A stretch of 64,000 nucleotides of DNA from Talinum fruticosum (GCA_021018815.1 JAITYX010000058.1:1381001-1445000), one strand, 5' to 3'; counted from the stretch's first letter, positions 11,509 through 23,242 are shown. Made by a program: numbers and translations. The notes: generated by a model from the letters alone, not told the origin.

Positions 11509-12337
11509 TTAGGTGGATGTCTGCTCCTCTTCTATGAGCATGCCAGCATCTCCGAGTGTTTTGAAGTTCATGATAGGCAACAACTTCAGGTGCGATGATA
11601 GGCAGAGTTGGAGGTTCTTGATGATGATTCCGACTCGATCCTTCTCGGATGGCCAATTAGTCATGTGGGGGCAGCCTTCACCCTCCAGGTGAGTAAGGAA
11701 GTCGGTGAAGCTTTTGTCGTTTCCTTGCTTGATTAGCTTTAGATACTGAAGAGTGATTAGTATTGTTGGAGTATTGATGTATGAACTCCCGCAAAGATCT
11801 TTCCAGCTTGTGACCTTGTGTTGGTCGACGACGTTGTACCATTTCATAACGTTCGTGTCAAATGTCCGTGGGAAGTGTCCCCCTGTACATTTTTAGAGTC
11901 ATTGCCTACACAAAGTTTCTCACGTGATACTGAGGGTTCTCGGTTCCATGAAACTTGATGTTAGGCATGGTAAGCTAAGGGGTAGCATGCCCATAGGGAT
12001 TGAAGTGAATCCCTACAGCGAGATAGTGGTGTTTGAACATCGAGGACTCTCGTAACATCTTTTCTATCTAATCTATTCTTGGATCGAATTGAGCCCTAGG
12101 TTGAGGTTCAGGGCGGGATCCTTCTCCTTCTTTTTCTTTCCCTTTAGACTTTGATTTCCTCTCTAGTTCTTTGACAATGAGACCGAGGGTTTGTGATATC
12201 GACTACATTTTCTTATCTTGAGCCTTAATCCTAGCTTCTATCTTAGTAGTAGACTCCTTGAACAAGGTCATGATGGGAGTTTGTTCTAGCATGTTGGCCA
12301 TTTTTGGGGAGGATTTTGTTTTGATCTTCGACGACAT
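11509..12337 (-). pseudogene. Gypsy gag pseudogene of G1
   Basis: The ATG at 12337 opens a frame with a run of charged residues (TLFKESTTKIEARIKAQDKK), the same N-terminus as in copies G2 (49001) and G3 (56921). A TAG stop follows after about 40 residues and later frames are shifted. The C-terminal half (11847-11509) has the retrotransposon gag pattern WYNVVDQHKVTSWKDLC, then FTDFL, DRVGIIIKNL and the end GDAGMLIEEEQ. Gag forms the particle shell and packages the RNA. No zinc knuckle is visible. It is inactivated by stops and frameshifts. Confidence 0.8.
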
Positions 12338-12729
12338 ACTGGTGTGTTACTAGTACGGAGTTTAGGACATACTCACGTGTTGCGTGCTAATGTTGGACGT
12401 ATTAGTGTGGACTGTGTCAATGTTGAAGTAGATTTCTTACTTCGTAGATGCTTTGTGCCAGGATTCTGGTCTTGCATAGGATTTCCTATCATGTATTCCA
12501 AAAGAGTACGCTTAAGATTGGCTCGTGAAAGATTTTTTAGGGAGATAGGGCTCAAGTGCCCAACCCGAGGAAGACTAATCCTAGGCGAAAAGAGAATGAT
12601 ATGCTCTTTTATTTGGATGAACATAAAGGGATGTAAATCAAATGGAATGAAATGTATGCAACGATGCGCATGACTTAATCTTAGATGATTCTATGATTTG
12701 GTTAGTACATAACCGAAATGCGTAGATGA

Positions 12730-13130
12730 TTATTCCTAATGGAAGATGAATTTGTTTTAGCTAAATGAGAAATCAAGGACTTTCCTAATTAGAGATGAAT
12801 TTTTATTTTAGCTAAATGAAACATGACATTGCAAAACAGTACTCACCTAATTTGAGATGAATTTTATTTTTGGCTAATGCAAAATGAGATATGAACTCAC
12901 CTTAATTGAGATGAAATTTATTTTGGCTAATGCGGACTCACCTTAATTGAGATGAAATTTATTCTGGCTAATGCCAAAATGAAATGCGGACTCACCTTAA
13001 TTTAGATGAAATTTATTTTGGCTACCGCAAAAATAAAATAACTGGATCAACCTAAAGAGGGATGATTTTTGATTTAGCTAATGCAAATATGGAACGAATT
13101 GACGAGACCTAAAAGGGGAATGCAATGTTG
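12730..13130 (-). repeat. Tandem repeat in the gypsy G1 leader, about seven units
   Basis: Units of roughly 41-62 bases share GAAATTTATTTTGGCTAATGC followed by a variable spacer and ACTCACCTTAATTGAGAT. They lie between the primer site and gag. The same repeat, in the other orientation, occurs in G2 at 47940-48530, so it is a feature of the element family. Confidence 0.85.
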
Positions 13131-13667
13131 GACTTTTTAGCTAAAATGAACAAATTGGACCGACTCAAAGTTTTATTATTTTTTTTGGCACCCATGCAAG
13201 GACTATTCAACACTTCTCACCTATCCCTAAAGGCTCACAAGTACAGGATTAAAATCTAGAAAACAAATACACTCATTCAAGCATGCAAATGAAGAGGGGG
13301 ACCAGCTAATAGTGAAAAGATCTGTGGTGAAAAGAGGTTTAGACTTGGTAGGATACATGGTGACTCATAGTCCGAGAATTTGATCCTCTCGTGTTTGGCA
13401 CAGCAGGAGAAAAAGCCGAATACTCAATGCTACGAGGGAAGAGGTACCGTTTCCTTAGGCAATCAAGCCTAGTTGGGCCCACGTAGGATCCAAGTGGGAG
13501 CCTCATTCCAAAAGGGTTAAATAGGGGGTATAATAAACTTTAACTAGAGGTCCAAAATAGTATTTAAACTATGTTCATAGGATGTTAAATGAAGAATGCC
13601 TATTGCAAGCACATCATAAAAATACACTACTCAAATTTTTAAGTTTCGCTCTCTAAATAAATTATTT

Positions 13668-13686
13668 ATCCCCAGTGAGTCACCAC
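13668..13686 (-). other. Primer-binding site of gypsy G1
   Basis: In sense direction the text after the LTR end is GTGGTGACTCACTGGGGA. G2 has GTGGCGACTTTATTGTGG at the equivalent place (about 36451). This resembles the tRNA-Arg-type primer site reported for Ogre/Tat gypsy elements; that assignment is from memory of the family. Confidence 0.6.
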
Positions 13687-15499
13687 TATAGGAACCACAA
13701 CCTTAACCCAAGGAAGACCGAGTATCCCCACAAATGGTTCGTGGGTTTTAGAAAGCTTTTGATTTTGGAAGATAAATTCAGAAAGTGAGGATGAACCTTT
13801 TATTAAGATTTCCAAGTTTTATTAAATCTGATTTAAAAGTGAATTAGCCAAAGTTTGGATGGCGGTTTTATTAACTATTGTATCTTAGAAATTATTTTAT
13901 GAAGTCCCGTGATATTATTTCTTAACCAAAAGATAAATAAAATTAGGGTTTTATCTTCCAGGAGGCTTGAGGGCCGGATCAGTATGAAAACATCAATCCG
14001 GACCGAAGCTCCACCTATCGACCGTTTGGTGCAGGCGGTAGTCCGCACCCGGTGGCGGCAAGCGCCGGCCAGTGGCCACGGTTGAGGAGAAAAGGGAGTC
14101 GTCAGTCCATTTTTAAGGGAGGAAAACTAATCAAAAAAAGTAAAATTTTCTCTCTCAATGTTAGTATGGGAAAACTAAGACTGAAAAAGGCTAAAAATTG
14201 ACTTCATCGATATTTGAACCGAGAATCGATTCGGGGCGAGGGTACGAAATGTTGTTAATTGAAATAATGTGAAAAACATAAGAATACAACAACATGCTAA
14301 GCGAAATTAAAGCAACCAAACATAGCGAAGGAAAGAGATAAAGGTAGAAATACAAAAAGCAAGTAAAGAAAGAAGAAAAAGAAAGCAAAACGAAAAAAAA
14401 AAAAGAAGAATAGGCAAAGCGAAAAGAGAAGAAAGCGGAAAACTGAAAGATTACATCGAAAGAGGAGGAATTAAAAGCAATACATCATTTGTCCATAATA
14501 CGGAAAGCGATAAAGAAAGCATAAAAATATAAACCGTTGAAGATCGAATATGTGCCCTCGAGTTGTCCCACCCGCTTATCTAGATCTCGGATGTGGATCT
14601 CTTAATGCGACGCCGGTGAATCAAGGAAGGCTTTTTGTGAGTATTTCGTGGAGATGAGTAGGTATGGGAATGAATCATGGAGTTTGATGATTCAGTTGTG
14701 GTGAAATTGGAGTGTACAATCGGAATATGCTCGAAAAGGGACAAAGAGATCAGAATATAGAATGGAGTATTCGAGTAGTCGTTAGGCGAATTTCAAGAAA
14801 GTAACATTGAGGGATGAGCCATCGTGAGAATGAGAGCCAAGACTCTGTATTTATAGGGAGGGGTTAGGTCAAGGAAATGACCTAGGGTTAGCTTGGCCAG
14901 TCGTCTAGAAGCGACAGCAAAACCATGCAGGATATTGTGCAGATTGAACCGTAATAGAGAAGCGATAAGACCGGTTCACGGCACCAGGCTATAAAGGGAT
15001 TTCTAGGGTAAGTTTCAGGGCAAAACGCAATGTTTAAAGGAGATAAATGTGGTAAGTTGCGCTTGCCATATTAGCTTACCAAAAATGGAAAGTTTCCATA
15101 TTCGAAAGGTTTCTATTTTAGGTAAGTTTCTATTTTTGACGAGTTTCATTTTTTATGCGGGATGTGTGCTCCTAGTCTTGGGTGGACTGTCTTGGAGCTA
15201 AAATGTAACACTTTGATGCTAGCGAGCATGAAATGCAACGACTAACGTCATCTTTAGGTCTTCGACTCCTTGTCCGGTTCGACTATAGTGAAATGTAGTG
15301 TTGTAAGCCTCTAATGCCTGGTTTGGGATATTCCGAAAGAAAAGGGAATTTTTGGATCGACCTAAGGCAAAAGGCTATTTATGTGGTGCTGGGGGTTCTT
15401 TGTGGTTTATTAGCTTCCGCCGTACCAATCGAACACAGTCCGAGATCTAAATCCTCAAACAGGACTCGAGAAAAGGACGACACTTTTTAGGTGTCTACA
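13687..15499 (-). repeat. 5' LTR of gypsy G1 (about 1813 bp)
   Basis: It aligns with 8045-10012 over its length, with substitutions and small gaps visible throughout, so the insertion is not recent. It ends GGTGTCTACA on the plus strand. The TATA box complement lies at 14848-14855. The outer flank is CATGC. Confidence 0.88.
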
Positions 15500-17159
15500 C
15501 ATGCCCACGGTAAGAAATGACATCTAACCGGGGCCCTCTAGCCAAGCTTACTAAAGTTTGCGAGATATGTTCCGTTGATTCTTCTAATTAGCAAGTGATG
15601 ACTTTATTTTTGAACAAGTTGACAAATGTGCCATTATGTTGGATTAGTACCCACGTCTCATTTTCTTCTTGGTACTGTCTCCTTATAAGAGATTTGTGAT
15701 CATCATTGAACAACTACATTTCATCACTATTTTGAGTAATATAAAGATGTGCTTGATCCCTCATATCCCGACTTATTGTTACAATAGTCCGCCCGAGCTT
15801 TCTTTAACCAACGATCTTCTTTATAAATCGATGTTTTGGAATACCAACAACATCCATTTGGGGGTAGTATTCACAATGGAACTCAACACACTCGTGAACT
15901 GTGTATGCCTTAATAACACACCCTTCTGGTCGAGTACCATTGTCTAACATACCATTTGAGAATTTTCTTAAAATGTTAAAAAAGGGTACATCAATTGGTA
16001 GAAAACTAGGCCACAGAATTGCACTTGTCTAAGTTGATGAAAAACTAGGCGCACCATAATATAGAAAAAAAAACTAGGTGGGAAGTACATCTCAAGTTGG
16101 CACAAATTAATGATCATCCACAGTCAAGATCATCCAATTTCTACAAATCAATGACTTTGCTACATATGGCATTGAAGAAGAAGCAAAGTCTTGTAATTGA
16201 TTGTCTCTAATGTTTGGGCATCATGGCTTGGATAGTAACCGACAAAATTTGTTGCATCAAAGCACGACAATCGTGAGATTTGAGACCGATTAGTCTATAA
16301 TTAATCATCGAAACGAGTCTACCGATGTTTAATGAATATCCTTGTGGCACTTTGAGTTTCTTTAAGGTCTCACACAAACACTTTTTTCCCTTCTACTCAT
16401 TGTGTAAGATGCTTGGAGGTAAATACGTTCTCTTCCCCTTTGGTTGTGGTGCTAATTCCTCCCGTATTCCCATTTCATACAAATCGAGTCTTGCTTTCTC
16501 TCCATCCTTGGTCACCCCCGTTCTGTTCAAAAGAGTGCCAATGAGATTATCACATATGTTTTTCTCTGTATGCATCACATCAAGACTATGTCTCGCATAC
16601 AACTTTTTCCAACATGGAAGATCAAAAAATATTGATCACTTTTTGCACTAACTATTTTTGAATTAATGTCGGTATAGCTTGTCGAACTCTACATCACGAT
16701 CCTTCACTTGTTCATAAATTTGATGTCATGTTAGAGTAGAAGACATCTTGCTTTTACCATTAAAAGCCTTATTTTTCTTACGATATTGATGGAAAAAGTG
16801 AAGAAACATTCGATGTCCGAGGTAGGTCATCTTCTCTCTCTACTTAAGTTGATAGAAGCATGTACCCTCTGCATAAATGAGGCATGCCTTATGTCCTTTG
16901 ACGGTGTAACTCGAACAAGATTCCATAAGTGGGTAAGTCATTTATAATGGTGAATTTCATAGCTCGCTATGTAAATTGCTCTTGATTGAAACACCATCAT
17001 CCCACAAGAGCTTTAAATCTTCAAGAAGAGGTGCCAAGTACACATCATGATATTGTGTAGAAAATTGGTTGCATGTTCGATGGCAATCTCTAGAGTGTTA
17101 TTAACACTAGCACGATATTCTACACTCTTCCTATTGCTACAAACCCATGCCCGATCCAT
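15500..17159 (-). pseudogene. TNP2-type CACTA transposase pseudogene, first segment (CACTA-1)
   Basis: The ATG at 17159 starts MDRAWVCSNRKSVEYR, the usual N-terminus of plant TNP2 (Transposase_21) proteins. Very soon the frame gives APLLEDLKLLWDDGV, so several hundred bases of the N-terminal domain are deleted. Next come a shortened segment with YTVKGHKACLIYAEG, the hallmark DVMHTEKNICDNLIGTLLN (16581 downwards), then KDGEKARLDLYEMGIREEL and GKRTYLPP. After a stop follow VPQGYSLNIGRLVSMIN, GLKSHDCRALMQQ and ITRLCFFFNAICSKVIDL. Near 15540 the frame shows SLARGPRLDVISYRG, where gypsy G1 interrupts it. TNP2 binds and cuts the CACTA ends. Multiple stops and the deletion make it inactive. Confidence 0.9.
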
Positions 17160-17763
17160 ATCTTACCCCTAAATAGGATAACATACATTCATCATTTTAT
17201 TATGCTGAAATAACATGATATGAGCCGAAGATTCTTCTATAGGGATATATGATCCTAAACCCATTTAAGAATAATAGCAACCTAGATCGTGTAGCAAGAT
17301 AATATCAAACATTTGACAAAATTCTGATTGCATTTCCCATAGTTCTTCAAGTACAACATAGAAAAATGAAATGGAAAATGTGTATATATCCTTACATAAT
17401 TGTATGATAACATAAGGTAAGAAGATACGGATCGGATTCAACGTCATTATAATTGCCCCCAAAGAACGAGAGGGAAAATGAACACTATGATATCTTGTCA
17501 ATGCATCATAAAGATTATAATAGCCGGACAACTAATTATCATATTATTCTCAAATTGTCCAACACGGACAATTCAAAAACCGATACATACCAAACTAACA
17601 TCTTGAGCGCTACATGCACATTTATGCACGCACGATGACCTACGATAACTTGTTATGTACATATTTTTGAACGGGTTCTAGAAGCTTATTAAATGAATAC
17701 GATAATTTATGGAAAGCATATATTGGTAAGCAAAATAAGCACAATTATACACAATTAAGCATG

Positions 17764-18120
17764 TACTACTACAGGAACCACTTTTAACTACGTTTCAAAA
17801 CGACCTTTAACTAGTGCTATCCAGTTTCGCGTATGTGGTCGTAATTATAGATGGACATCTTTTACTACGGTTCACAACCATAGTTAAAGATCCCCTATTA
17901 TTAAGGTTGTTGTGAACAACCGTAGTAATATCGAACCAATTACTATGATTTTACTATAGTGCTTTAGTAAGAACCGTAGTAGTATATCCGGCCCCGGCTT
18001 GCAAAATTGTTTTGCCCAAACCTATGACTACGGTTAATTACTACCAACCGTAGTCATAGGTTGTAATTCAAACCTATTATAACGGTTTTTCCTTAACAAC
18101 CGTCGTAATAGGTATAATGT
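17764..18120. repeat. CACTA-2 left terminal and subterminal repeats
   Basis: The terminal repeat is followed by many direct and inverted copies of short motifs such as ACCGTAGTAATAGG, ACTACGGTT and AACCGT. Such arrays bind the element-encoded DNA-binding protein in En/Spm elements. Here they alternate in orientation, giving several potential stem-loops. Confidence 0.8.
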
Positions 18121-18289
18121 TTTTAGATTCTTTTTTTGTGTTTGCTTATCCCCTATACAAGTGCAAATATACAACCATTTACACAAACTCTTTCAAATTA
18201 TATACAAACCACAATCCAACAGTCTTGACCAGAATATATACAAGCTAGATTTAACACATAATTATGTATGGTACATTTAAAATAATGAA

Positions 18290-18415
18290 GACAAGTGTAA
18301 AATATATGTACCTATGTAATTGTATACGGTATGTAAATATATACCTATGTAAATACCTATGTAATTGTATATGATATGTAAATATATACCTATGTAACTG
18401 TATGGCTATAGAAAT
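18290..18415. repeat. AT-rich short tandem repeat in CACTA-2
   Basis: Two to three copies of a unit of about 45-60 bases containing ACCTATGTAATTGTATA and ATGTAAATATATACC. It lies in the 3' non-coding part of CACTA-2. Confidence 0.65.
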
Positions 18416-19079
18416 CCCAAACTTGACTAATCAAATAATGAAGAATAAGTGTAAATATATACCTATGTCTTTATACAGTTATATTCAAACTCTACCCAAC
18501 CTTGTTTTAACTTGTTGAGCGAGTTTATATATGTAGGGAGTGGGTGGATCCTTTCCTGGAAACGATTGTGACCAATGTTGTAAAAGACATATTAATTAGG
18601 TTAAGTGCAAGTGTTAACCAAGCTGAAAAGAACATTACAAAATTTAATTTTTCATAATAAAATACAAGTGCAAGTACAAGTACCTCTTTAGGATTAGAAT
18701 TCTTTAAATTGAACTAGGTCACAATCTCTTTCATGTACTACTGATCGTAGGAGCCACACTCCACGTTACCCGATTGTTTATGGCACTATAATAATTAAAA
18801 TAGATTCCCACACACATGGAGAGTTAATTAGTACTTTATGTAGCTAACAAGTAATATGAAATGAAAATAATTAAAGTAGACTCTAGGCAAGAGAACCTCA
18901 CCTTTACGGAGAAAATTTGTGGGTTTGGTTTCACACGTGAGCCTCTCAAGTGTCCCTTATAATAATAATGTACTAGATCACTATTTTTCAATCGGAAAAA
19001 TAAATTCAAATTATACATATAATTGAAAAGAATACTAATTAACAAAATAGTAGAAAATGATTAAGGTCCGAACTCACGA
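18416..19079. other. 3' non-coding sequence of CACTA-2
   Basis: The region lies between the end of the Ulp1-like coding remnants and the left terminal repeats. It is AT-rich, with only short unsupported ORFs. I see no other structure in it. Confidence 0.5.
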
Positions 19080-20184
19080 GTCGAGTACGTTCTTGATATC
19101 TTTCTTAATGGCACATAGAGGATCAAGCCGGTTCGCGACATTTATCCTTGGAAATATGGCGGTAAGTATCCGAGTGTGACCTACACCGACACAAATAACA
19201 CATTTATAAATATGTAACACAATGAAAACTTTATTTAAGCTTATTTGCGAACTTACCCCTTAATGAACAAGTGCCAAGTACCAGCTTTTCTTCGCGTATT
19301 ATGTTTCAGGACTCGCGAAGATATATTTGGCTTGTTCATCTTGTTTCTATCGAAATCCTTGAATGTAATTAGGGTTGAGTAACCGAACCAACTCGTTTCC
19401 CATCTCATGCAGTCACCTAACATATTAATTGTACGTAGTCTAAAATTAAAACTAATAGTTAAAAAATAAACTTATGAATATAGTAACTCACACAATGCCA
19501 ATCATAATAGCTGATGTACCAATCTCTTTCATCTCAAAAAATTGCGAGTATGTTTTTGGGAAGACATATAAGGTCATGTCGTTATTGGCCCCATCATGTT
19601 GCCCAAATACATGACCTAGCGCACTGATTTGAAACGTTGTATCTACTGACAAAGTCTTCACATAACTTTCCGAGTATCTCACCAATCCGTGCGGGACTTG
19701 TGAATGGATACGAGAGGGGACTGCATCGAACATGGAACGGGCGCCACTAAATACTTGCTCGTGTCAACGGTGGAGATAAAGTGCCCTTCGTCCCACGCTC
19801 CGATATGTCCTTGATATCCTAATGAACAATCAATGCACGAATTAGAAATATGTATACATGATATTAACTAAAGTTAAATCTAATATTTTCAAAATGGGTT
19901 ACTATAGAGAGGATGACAAAACTCTTGGGCCAAGCAACAAAATTGTTGACCGCGTCGTCAACAGAGTGTATAGGTCCGTTGACCGGATCGATAACTCATA
20001 GCTGCCTTTCCCTTGTATAACTTCTCCGACACTCACCCTCACCTGATCGGCTAAAAGGGGTGCCCCGTGAATGACAATATCTAGCCTCCAAGAGAGAACA
20101 GGATCCGATGCCGCAACATGCACTAGGGAAGGTGATGAGACGTTGGTGTGCGCTTCGCCACCTACATAAGAAAAAGCATAACAA
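19080..20184 (-). pseudogene. CACTA-2 ORF, C-terminal half: DUF8039-like and Ulp1-like remnants
   Basis: On the minus strand 20123-19902 gives QVRVSVGEVIQGKG and, in a neighbouring frame, VDDAVNNFVAWPKSF. This is the pattern of the conserved domain (DUF8039-type) found in plant CACTA proteins before a Ulp1-like protease. The segment 19733-19488 ends FFEMKEIGTSAIMIGI, and 19310-19260 encodes GTWHLFI, matching the place of the catalytic-histidine region in C48 (Ulp1) proteases. A last exon-like piece ends IKKDIKNVLDS near 19080. Exons appear separated by introns, and several frame changes occur. In these transposons a Ulp1-like domain is often fused to the accessory protein. The whole is probably inactive. 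Confidence 0.7.
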
Positions 20185-20272
20185 TTAGAATCATAGCATA
20201 ACCCTTGACATAGAAGTTAAACTATCTACGAATCTTAAAAATAAATGGATAGAGTTTTCCCTTAAAAGTAAA

Positions 20273-20725
20273 CATTTTCCCGGGATAACGACCCTCATCC
20301 GAACAACAAAAACATACTACAAACAATTAATCAACGACCAAACCGGAGTTCCAAAATAACCACACAATATACATCATTCATTCGACAATATCATACACCA
20401 ATTAATCAAAATATAAATATGCATGTAAATAACAACCCTCATTCGAAACAACAAACACATACTATAAGTAATTTTTCAACGGCCACACGCCACGGTTCCA
20501 AAACAATCACACAATATATACTAGTCATTCAACAATATTATATACCAAGTAGTCAAAATATAAACATGCATGTAAATAACGGTCGTGATCCAAAACAACA
20601 AAAACATAGTATAAGTAATTACTCAACGGCCACACGCCGGAGTTCCACAATAACCACAAATATACACCAGTCATTCAACAAGATCGTACACTAATTAGTC
20701 AAAATATAAAAATGCATGTAAATAT
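20273..20725. repeat. 146/147-bp tandem repeat, three units, inside CACTA-2
   Basis: Three consecutive units each end with AAAATATAAAAATGCATGTA or a close variant; the ATGCATGTAAAT landmarks are at 20419, 20566 and 20712, giving periods of 147 and 146. Each unit carries CAACGGCCACACGCC-like and ACCACACAATATA-like blocks. It falls between coding pieces and so probably within an intron of the CACTA-2 gene. Confidence 0.85.
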
Positions 20726-20749
20726 ACTTAGGTAGGAAAATTTGAAATT

Positions 20750-22163
20750 ACCTCTAGCATAAGTTCGAATTGGTCGATAAGTGAGCTTGCTTTCGCACTC
20801 GCCGAGTGTATGTTTAGGGTAACGAGTGGAAGTAAAGCGCACATGGGTATGCTTGGGTGTCGGCATACCCATGTTGGTGAAGTATGACGTGATGCATTCC
20901 CTCATATGGGTTTACATTTGTTCCTTTATCTGTTCCATCTGTGCAACCATTTGGGCCATTTGGCTCTCCATATGCGCTTGGCTGGAAGAGACGGGCGCTT
21001 CTTCCTACCCCCAAAGTGCTTAACTATCCCAACCCTCCCACTAACGACTCGAACACGACCAAGATGCCCATATCTTACTAAGCCGAAGGCTAGCTTGTCC
21101 CTTCTTCCGGTGGTGTCAGCAACTTCGAGGTTGATTTTTATGAAAAAGACTCCTATAAGAATGAAATAAATTATCATTTGACAATTCATAATATTTAAAA
21201 CCGATAAGTTCTCACAATAAATAAAGAAAATAGTAAAAAAACTCATGAGTCGTTACACAATAGACTCTACATCGGTCGTAGTAAAGGTTCTATCATTCTT
21301 CTTTCTTTCTTCGACTCACGGCTCATCCCTCTCAATAGTGAGATGCGAAGTAAGTATCTATGATGGAACCTTCACCGGATCTCGATTTAAAGTTGTTCAA
21401 GGTTACTGCTTGTACAACTTGTACTCCATCTTCGAGGATATCATATGGGGATACACATTGCTCTTAATCTTCTTTCGGTTGGTGCCTGTAAAAGTAATTA
21501 AGACAACGAAAATATCGAGTACATAAGACATAAATCAAAAAAGGATAGGAAACAATAATTTACCATGTATTCCGGACATGAGACATATGCTTCAAACGTC
21601 TTCCGGTCCTCCTCGGTGATGAAGTTGTAGGCCTCCGAGGGTCTACCTTCTACCTTTATCTCGCTTTCTTTTGTGGACTCATACAGCAGCAATGTGATAT
21701 TTGAAGTTTATAAATTTTTCTACTATCGACATAAGGGTGTTTTGTTTCACCAAGGGGATCTCAAATTCTTTAACGTCCAAGATGAATGACATGCATTAGT
21801 GCATATTCACCATTTACGAGTAAGTTGCAATACTAAGTTGAGATGTAGTGCATTTACCCGAATATCGCTCCAAAGGGTTTCCTTAATGGAATCGGGGATT
21901 GTGCCCCAACTTCTATAGTTGATGTTCACGTATGTGCGGTTTGCCGCAATAGCATGGCTCATAAAGCGAGCTATGTGATCACCTATAGCATTTCCGTGCC
22001 TATCAAATTGGACTCGTGGAATGAGAATGGGATTGTCTCTACTCCGGACCAACTTCTCCTTGATCATCATTATTAATCCCCTCAACTTTTTTGTACTTTG
22101 GGAAGGATCCTTTTTATACTGCAAGCAATTATATAACTCTTGATAAATAAACATGTACAACAA
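20750..22163 (-). pseudogene. CACTA-2 ORF, N-terminal half: Transposase_24 (Ptta/En/Spm) remnant
   Basis: The segment 22163-21807 has the order typical of the Transposase_24 family: RHGNAIGDHIARF, then NRTYVNINYRSWGTIPD and IKETLWSDI. The segment 21692-21498 continues with ESEIKVEGRPSEAYN and FEAYVSCPEY. Segment 21160-20926 contains DKLAFGLVRYGHLGRV, followed by a methionine/glutamine-rich stretch with WRAKWPKW in one frame and MRECITSYF in another, which corresponds to the coiled coil before the DUF8039-like domain. This accessory protein belongs to the CACTA transposition machinery. Introns and frame breaks separate the pieces, so a full product cannot be read. Confidence 0.8.
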
Positions 22164-22379
22164 TTTTGATCATGCATATCGAAAAAACAATTATACAACT
22201 CTTGATATTTATGAATTATGCTTGAAGTTAGGTTGATTTTTGTTTTTCTCCTATCAATGTCATTTATACTTTCATGTGTCTCAATTCTACACATTTGTAC
22301 TATGATAAAACAAGCATCACCACAACATGAATTGGGAATAGTTTAATGTTAGTTGGCACTAGAAATGCTCGACCCCAAG

Positions 22380-22640
22380 AGTAGAATTCGACCGGTTTAC
22401 ATTTCATGCATAAGCGAGCTAAAAAGGACTTGTAAATGATTAATTCTAACTTGGGTATTTTTGTAATTTTATTTCTGTTTCGTAATTTCTATCTACTTGA
22501 ATCAATTAACCTAGATTAAGCTTGAGAGCGAGTTTGGTACTTGAGATCTATTCCCTATGGAGACGACTCATGTTCGCCGGTTACTAACTACAACCACATT
22601 GTACGCTTGCGGTAATTTTCATCGCAGGTTCTCTAGCATC
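22380..22640. other. Possible LTR-end fragment inside CACTA-2
   Basis: The text ATCTATTCCCTATGGAGACG and the following TACGCTTGCGGTAATTTTC resemble the 3' end region of plant gypsy LTRs, where a similar CCC(T/G)GTGG phrase precedes the border. It has no clear borders and no duplication that I could find. It is placed in the 5' non-coding part of CACTA-2. Confidence 0.3.
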
Positions 22641-23009
22641 GTTCAAACCCTAAACCTTTGAATACATGAGTAAAAAGAACCTTTGACGACCATAAAGCAT
22701 GCCACATTCACGTATTTGATTTAGTTCAATATAAAATAAGAGAAGGAGAGATGAGTTACATACTGGCCGACGAGAGTGAGAGTGAGGGAACAACAACAAT
22801 GACGTCGAGAGTGAGCAGTGATAGACGAGAGCACAAAAAAGAGTGGAGAGAACAACAGCGACAACATGTCCGAAACCACCGACGACGGTGAGAGACAACG
22901 AGAGAAGAGAGAGGAGAGCAATCGGAAACCGCAGACAGCGAGAGAGACCAGAGTAAAGTGAGAGTGAAAGTGCAGAGGCCGAAGGTGGTGGAGACAGTTG
23001 TTAAGGGTT
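22641..23009 (-). other. CT-rich 5' leader of CACTA-2
   Basis: On the plus strand this is purine-rich (GAGAGTGAGAG-type), giving on the minus strand a pyrimidine-rich leader with low-complexity ORFs rich in serine and leucine. CACTA-1 has a matching leader at 24640-24900. No recognisable protein domain is encoded. Confidence 0.5.
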
Positions 23010-23242
23010 TTCTTTTTCTTGTGAAGACATTTAACGATGATTCAATGAAAGAACCATCATCATATATTCATATTTGACGATGGTTCCACTTTTAATGACG
23101 ATTCTTTTAGTGAACTATCATCATATGTACATTAAAAAGCCTTTTTGTTTTTACAAAAATGCCACTACATCATTTTCTACAATGGTTTTTTGCTATAATC
23201 GTCATTAAAGACCCGTTGTAAAAAGTGATACCTGTATTAGTG
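23010..23242. repeat. CACTA-2 right terminal and subterminal repeats
   Basis: The end TATTAGTG at 23235-23242 is preceded by repeated GATGATTCAATGAAAGAACC and related motifs in both orientations. The end matches the left terminus at 17764 in reverse complement. Confidence 0.8.

Larger units (their letters stand above)
8045..15499 (-). mobile_element. Gypsy element G1: complete, gag-only LTR retrotransposon
   Basis: This minus-strand element has two LTRs (13687-15499 as 5' LTR, 8045-10012 as 3' LTR) and a 3674-bp interior. The interior holds in sense order a primer site, a tandem-repeat leader, a gag pseudogene, non-coding sequence with a second tandem array, and a polypurine tract. No protease, reverse transcriptase or integrase was found, so it would have needed enzymes from another element. 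The flanks CATAC (8040-8044) and CATGC (15500-15504) are a five-base target duplication with one change. It sits inside the TNP2 gene of CACTA-1. The size and gag-only content fit the class described as TR-GAG or non-autonomous gypsy elements. Confidence 0.88.
17764..23242 (-). mobile_element. CACTA-2: complete CACTA transposon nested in CACTA-1
   Basis: The plus-strand left end reads TACTACTACAGGAACC. The complement of the right end reads CACTAATACAGGTATC; the two agree at CACTA-type terminal positions and continue with ACTTTT and ACNACG. The flanking triplets are ATG at 17761-17763 and ATG at 23243-23245, the three-base duplication expected for CACTA insertion. It carries a broken Transposase_24/Ulp1-like gene on the minus strand but no TNP2. 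It is 5479 bp long. The first base of the left end has changed from C to T. Confidence 0.88.

Noticed and set aside
22650..22921. Ser/Leu-rich minus-strand ORFs
   Set aside because: Low-complexity leader of CACTA-2; a similar leader in CACTA-1 has no matching frame.
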